From the NCBI RefSeq assembly GCF_029428875.1, contig NZ_JAJSOO010000001.1:310001-374000 (forward strand): a stretch of DNA of 64,000 nt. Reading direction: 5' to 3'. The notes under the pieces are model-generated. The model was not told where the DNA came from. It saw only the letters and a list, made by a program, of their open reading frames with translations, and searched no databases. The stretch comes from Streptomyces sp. JH34 (GTDB taxonomy: Bacteria > Actinomycetota > Actinomycetes > Streptomycetales > Streptomycetaceae). The stretch's first letter is position 1. Each line of letters begins with the position of its first letter. Shown here piece after piece: positions 60,551 through 64,000 of the stretch. The position numbers and the translations under genes were made by a program.

Positions 60551-61843
60551 TCAGCAGACGCCGTCGCCGGGCTTGGGGTTTCCCAGGCCGAACAGCGGCC
60601 GCAGCCTGAGCCCGAGCCAGGTCCCGGCCAGGGCGACCGCACCCCACAGCCAGCCGCTGAGACTGCCCGATGCCACGCCCGCCAGGTAGGCACCGATGTT
60701 GCAGCCTCCGGCCAGCCGGGCGCCGACGCCCATCAGCACTCCCCCGAGCACCGACGCGACGGCCGTGCGCCAGGGGATTCCACGGTGCAGGGCCCACGTG
60801 CCGCCGAGGGCGGCGGCCACGGCGGCCCCGACCATGATGCCGATGTCGGTGAGACTCGTCTTGTCAGCCAGTACGGGGCCGGCGAGCATCTCCGCGTTGC
60901 CCGCCTGCCTCCACCAGGTCCAGTTCTCGGGGTGGCCGCCGAGCGCGCCCACCAGCTCCGAACCCCACAGGCTGAACGCACTTGTGACGCCCCAGGCACC
61001 ACCGGACACCGCCAGGACACCCGCGCCCAGGAGGGCCAGCACCAGGGCGCCCGCGGCGAGCGGCCAGGAGCCCCGGAAGACCCGGACCGCGGCAGTACGC
61101 GCCGAGGGAACGGCCCCGAGAGGAGGCGGGTTGCGACGGGCCTGGACGCGTCGCGTGACGACGACGACCAGCAGCAGGGCGGCGATGGTCACCGCCCACG
61201 AGCCGAACCAGCCGATGTGCTCGGAGAGGACGACCGGCTCCCAGGCGGGAAGGTCCTTCCACAGGTCGAACTGCCAGGCGGCGAGCGTGGCGCCCGCGAT
61301 GAACCCGGCGAGGGTCAGGAGCACCGAGGTCTGACCCGAGCCGACGGCGAAGAGCGTGCCCGAGGCGCAGGCGCCGCCGAGCTGCATCCCGACGGCGAAG
61401 AGCAGGGACCCGACGGCCAGTCCGACTCCGATCGGCCCCGCGGAGGGCGCGGGCTGGGAGCCGAACAGTCCGGTGCCGCTGCCGATGAGCAGCGCGAACA
61501 GCGTGGCGGTGGTCCCGAGCAGCAGTGTGTGCGCCCGCAGTCCTGTGCCGTTGCCGACGGCGATGAGCTGACGCCAGGCGGAGGTGAAGCCGAACCGGGA
61601 GTGGAAGAGGGCGACGCCCAGGCCGAGTCCCAGCAGGAGCAGTACGCCGGGTCCGGGCCCGTGCGTGGACCATACGTACGCGGTCAGGGCCACGGCGAGC
61701 AGCCCGGACACGACGAGCGGCGTCCTGCGCACCGGGGGCAGGGGCGGCGCCTCCGGGCGCGGCACCGAGGTGGGGGAAGGGTCGAAGAGGGCGGGCAGTG
61801 CGCGCGGGGGCGCGGCCGGCCCGGCAGGTGGCGCGGTGGTCAC
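60551..61843 (-). CDS. YeeE/YedE-family sulfur transporter (TsuA-like)
   Basis: 430 residues from the GTG at 61843, which has GGAGG 6 nt upstream; a longer frame from 61897 lacks that site. Ten or more hydrophobic helices. The two conserved Cys motifs of the family are present: VGMQLGGACASGTLFAVGSG and GVGARLAGGCNIGAYLAGVASGS. TsuA-type proteins import thiosulfate or other inorganic sulfur for cysteine synthesis. A 27-codon, Cys-containing ORF with its own leaderless promoter lies just upstream, consistent with control by cysteine supply. Confidence 0.88.
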   Translation of the reverse strand: MTTAPPAGPAAPPRALPALFDPSPTSVPRPEAPPLPPVRRTPLVVSGLLAVALTAYVWSTHGPGPGVLLLLGLGLGVALFHSRFGFTSAWRQLIAVGNGTGLRAHTLLLGTTATLFALLIGSGTGLFGSQPAPSAGPIGVGLAVGSLLFAVGMQLGGACASGTLFAVGSGQTSVLLTLAGFIAGATLAAWQFDLWKDLPAWEPVVLSEHIGWFGSWAVTIAALLLVVVVTRRVQARRNPPPLGAVPSARTAAVRVFRGSWPLAAGALVLALLGAGVLAVSGGAWGVTSAFSLWGSELVGALGGHPENWTWWRQAGNAEMLAGPVLADKTSLTDIGIMVGAAVAAALGGTWALHRGIPWRTAVASVLGGVLMGVGARLAGGCNIGAYLAGVASGSLSGWLWGAVALAGTWLGLRLRPLFGLGNPKPGDGVC

Positions 61844-61917
61844 GAAAGGCCTCCGGGATGATGCGGCGGCGGACGGTGGCAGGGCTGTCGGCAGCACGGA
61901 ACGTGCGGCCGCGAGGT

Positions 61918-62001
61918 TCAGCCGCTACAGAGTCCGTCGTCGACGCACCACGCCGAGTGCGCGAACAGCGCGAGGCACAGTGTCGGGGCCGGTACAGACA
62001 T
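61918..62001 (-). CDS. Cys-containing leaderless upstream ORF before the TsuA-like gene
   Basis: A 27-codon ORF on the minus strand whose product contains three Cys (TLCLALF, SAWCVDD and GLCSG). Its ATG is 8 nt after a TATATT -10 hexamer (62009-62014), so transcription should start on the A of the ATG. It ends 74 nt before the transporter GTG. It differs in sequence from the HVDL-type peptide at 9550 but has the same layout. Its function as a cysteine-sensing leader is an inference. Confidence 0.5.
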   Translation of the reverse strand: MSVPAPTLCLALFAHSAWCVDDGLCSG

Positions 62002-62008
62002 GCGTACG

Positions 62009-62014
62009 AATATA
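62009..62014 (-). promoter_or_regulatory. -10 element of the TsuA-like transcript
   Basis: TATATT on the minus strand, 7 nt from the ATG of the upstream ORF. No convincing -35 was seen, as often at leaderless actinobacterial promoters. Confidence 0.45.
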
Positions 62015-62150
62015 CGGACGCCACCGCTCCGGATACTCCGGCGTCTCGCCATACGGAAGGGCCTTCGGGGAGAGTCCGGAGGGACAGCCGACCCGGGCGG
62101 CGGAAGCATTGACAGGGCTGCGGCACGGACGGCAGACTCGCCGAGCCTCA

Positions 62151-62166
62151 GTGAAGAAACCTTCAC
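62151..62166. promoter_or_regulatory. Candidate operator upstream of pobA
   Basis: GTGAAG and CTTCAC are perfect 6-bp inverted arms around AAAC, 78 bp before the pobA GTG. It could bind a PobR-type regulator, which is not in the window. Confidence 0.4.
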
Positions 62167-62243
62167 CTTGCGAACAGCCAGTGAGGCGCCGCCCGGGCGG
62201 CGCCAGGGGTTGCGAACACTCCCCGACCGAAGGAGCACGAGCC

Positions 62244-63416
62244 GTGCACACGACCGTGGGGATCATCGGGGGTGGCCCGGCAGGACTGCTGCTGTCGCGC
62301 ATGCTCCACCGGGCAGGTGTGGAGTGCGTCGTCCTGGAGAGCCGCGATCGCGCCTACGTCGAGCAGCGCCAGCGGGCGGGGGTCCTCGAACAGTCCACCG
62401 TCGACGCTCTGCGCGAGGTGGGGGCCGCCCAACGGCTGGACGCCGAAGGAATGGTGCACGACGGCGTGGAACTGCGCTGGGAGGGCCGATCCCACCGGAT
62501 CGACTTCCCGTCGCTGACGGAGGGCCGGCGCGTCTGGGTGTACGCGCAGACCGAGGTCGTCAAGGACCTCATCGCCCTGCAGTCGGCCGACGGCGCGGCC
62601 CTCCACTTCGGTGCCCGTGTCTGCTCGGTCGAGGGAGCGGACACCGCCCGTCCGACGATCCGCTACACGCACGACGGCCGGGACAAGACCCTGACGTGCG
62701 ACTACGTCGTCGGCTGCGACGGCTTCCACGGGGTGGCCAAGACAGCGGTACCCGAGGCGGCCCGGCGCACCTACGAGCGCGTGTACCCCTACTCATGGCT
62801 CGGGATCCTGGCCGATGTGGCGCCGTCCTGCGACGAGTTGGTCTACGCCCACTCCCCACGCGGCTTCGCCCTGCACAGCATGCGGTCCCCCGAGGTCAGC
62901 CGCATGTACCTCCAGGTGCCCAACGGCTCGGATCCGGCCGACTGGCAGGACGAACGGATCTGGGACGAGCTGGACGCCCGGTTCGCACTGGACGGCTGGA
63001 AGCTGGCACGCGGTCCGATCACCTCCAGAAGTGTTCTGCCGATGCGCAGTTCGGTCACCGAGCCCATGCGGTACGGCCGCGTCCTCCTCGCCGGGGACGC
63101 CGCGCACATCGTGCCTCCCACCGGGGCGAAGGGGCTCAATCTGGCCGTGGCCGACGTCGTCGTACTCGGCCGGGCCCTGATCCGGCAGCACACGACGGGC
63201 GCGACCGACCTGCTGGACGCCTATTCCGACACGTGCCTGCGCCGCGTGTGGCGCGCCGAGCACTTCTCGTACTTCATGACCACGACGCTGCACGCCGATC
63301 CGGACCAGAGCCCTTTCGACACGCGACTCCAGATCGCCCAGCTCGACCGCATCGCCGGTTCACCGCACGCCGCGGCCGAACTCGCCGTGAACTACGCGGG
63401 GCTGCCGTTGCCGTAG
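62244..63416 (+). CDS. pobA: 4-hydroxybenzoate 3-monooxygenase
   Basis: 390 residues (family about 394). The FAD-binding TVGIIGGGPAGLLLSRMLHRAG is at residues 4-25 and EQRQRAGVLEQSTVDAL follows as in PobA. The internal FAD/NADPH motif is YVVGCDGFHGVAKTAVP, and GRVLLAGDAAHIVPPTGAKGLNLAVADV is the C-terminal FAD-ribityl signature. It hydroxylates 4-hydroxybenzoate to protocatechuate with NAD(P)H and O2, feeding the beta-ketoadipate pathway; no pca gene is adjacent. The GTG follows AAGGAG. Confidence 0.92.
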   Translation: MHTTVGIIGGGPAGLLLSRMLHRAGVECVVLESRDRAYVEQRQRAGVLEQSTVDALREVGAAQRLDAEGMVHDGVELRWEGRSHRIDFPSLTEGRRVWVYAQTEVVKDLIALQSADGAALHFGARVCSVEGADTARPTIRYTHDGRDKTLTCDYVVGCDGFHGVAKTAVPEAARRTYERVYPYSWLGILADVAPSCDELVYAHSPRGFALHSMRSPEVSRMYLQVPNGSDPADWQDERIWDELDARFALDGWKLARGPITSRSVLPMRSSVTEPMRYGRVLLAGDAAHIVPPTGAKGLNLAVADVVVLGRALIRQHTTGATDLLDAYSDTCLRRVWRAEHFSYFMTTTLHADPDQSPFDTRLQIAQLDRIAGSPHAAAELAVNYAGLPLP

Positions 63417-63550
63417 CCGCCGGCGCGGACCACTCCGCCCAGGTGAAGGTGTACGCCGCCACCTCCCGCGTCTACGCGCGGGCGGGCCTTCTCACGGACG
63501 CGCCCTTCACGGCTCTGTGCACCAAGATGGGACATGTCGCAGATGTGCTT

Positions 63551-63584
63551 CTCCTGGTCGCGGCCGTCCGGGCCGCGCCAGGAG
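63551..63584 (+). terminator. Candidate terminator after pobA
   Basis: Arms ctcctggtcgcggcc and ggccgcgccaggag pair with one bulged T, about 135 bp past the pobA stop. I see no gene between 63417 and 63648. Confidence 0.5.
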
Positions 63585-63648
63585 CGTGGGCGGCGGTCGG
63601 CCCGGTGTTGCGCGGACCGCTGCGGCCACACCCGTCGAGGAGGTCCAT

Positions 63649-64000
63649 GTGTCCGGCTCAGCTCGTCCCCTGGAAGGCCGTGTCGCCGTGGTGACCGGTG
63701 CCGCGAGAGGTGTGGGCGCGGCGATGGCGCGGGAACTGTCACGGCGCGGCGCCAGGGTGGCCCTCCTCGGCCGGGAGGAGTCGACCCTGGCCGAGGTGAG
63801 GGACACGCTCTCAGGGGCCCGGTGCTGGGAGGTCGATGTGACCGACGACGCCGGAATGAGCAGGGTGGCCGACGAGGTCCGGGACCGGATGGGACCCGCG
63901 TCCGTCGTGGTGGCGAACGCGGGCCTGGCCGAGGGCGGCCCGTTCGCCGAGTCCGACCCGGTGACCTGGCGGCGTGTCATCGAGGTGAACCTGGTCGGCA
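63649..64000 (+). CDS. SDR-family oxidoreductase, 3'-truncated by the window end
   Basis: 117 codons are visible, starting at a GTG 6 nt after GAGGAGG. VAVVTGAARGVGAAMARELSRRGARVALLGR is the Rossmann entry with TGxxxGxG, and VVVANAGLAEGG is the NAG structural motif. The catalytic Ser, Tyr and Lys lie beyond the window. It is a classical short-chain dehydrogenase of unknown substrate. Confidence 0.85.
   Translation, partial: MSGSARPLEGRVAVVTGAARGVGAAMARELSRRGARVALLGREESTLAEVRDTLSGARCWEVDVTDDAGMSRVADEVRDRMGPASVVVANAGLAEGGPFAESDPVTWRRVIEVNLVG

Noticed and set aside
63417-63648. Possible small gene between pobA and the SDR
   Set aside because: The frame continuing from an antisense-type ORF has no start, ribosome-binding site or recognisable motif.
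1-64000. CRISPR arrays, tRNA/rRNA genes, insertion sequences, phage integrases
   Set aside because: No regularly spaced repeats, cloverleaf-type sequences, transposase motifs or integrase motifs were found on either strand by reading.

Overview
The window is high-GC actinomycete DNA with a Streptomyces gene set: an isorenieratene-type crt locus, a DmdR-type iron box, a glpF-glpK pair, a 4'-phosphopantetheinyl transferase paired with a phosphoesterase, and many GTG starts with 4-nt stop/start overlaps. At least seven decayed gene remnants lie between intact metabolic genes. That pattern fits an accessory chromosomal region (an inference). No tRNA, rRNA, CRISPR array or intact insertion sequence was seen.

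Layout. 1-5.7 kb: the end of a siderophore-type formyltransferase, a HEAT-repeat protein, and a three-gene Fe-siderophore ABC importer behind an iron box. 5.7-11.4 kb: glutaredoxin-like protein, peptidase S51, secreted CocE/NonD hydrolase, and an SsuD-type monooxygenase preceded by a Cys-containing leader peptide. 11.4-17.3 kb: AI-2E family protein, glpF-glpK, pirin and a TPR protein. 17.3-23.9 kb: truncated TetR, PPTase-phosphoesterase pair, then SDR, PLP decarboxylase, VOC, isochorismatase and ComB-like genes. 24-33 kb: TetR-EamA pair, ECF sigma factor, membrane proteins, epoxide hydrolase, PLD-type cardiolipin synthase, orphan GvpU.

33.5-43 kb is the carotenoid locus. A rightward operon (FAD oxidoreductase, crtY, crtT, crtU) converges with a leftward operon (crtE, crtI, crtB, Rieske/DUF5914), with three bases between the two stop codons. 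CrtE makes GGPP, CrtB phytoene, CrtI lycopene and CrtY beta-carotene; CrtU aromatises the rings. The first gene of the rightward operon is frameshifted at a run of seven C.

43-52 kb: CMD protein, a second pirin and GNAT; GH43 and YdjC/ChbG genes diverging across two identical LacI-type palindromes; an aldo/keto reductase behind a sigma-B-like promoter; and a GH92 mannosidase behind its own palindromic operator. 51.7-55.7 kb: class F sortase, a possible surface substrate and an OmpR-type two-component system. 56-59.3 kb: a second polyprenyl synthase with an Lcp/MpaB-like oxygenase. 59.3-64 kb: STAS protein, a YeeE/TsuA-type sulfur transporter with its own Cys-containing leaderless upstream ORF, PobA, and an SDR cut by the window end.

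The most interesting regulatory signals are the two candidate cysteine-responsive leader peptides, the shared operator core of the two pirin genes, and the paired LacI operators.
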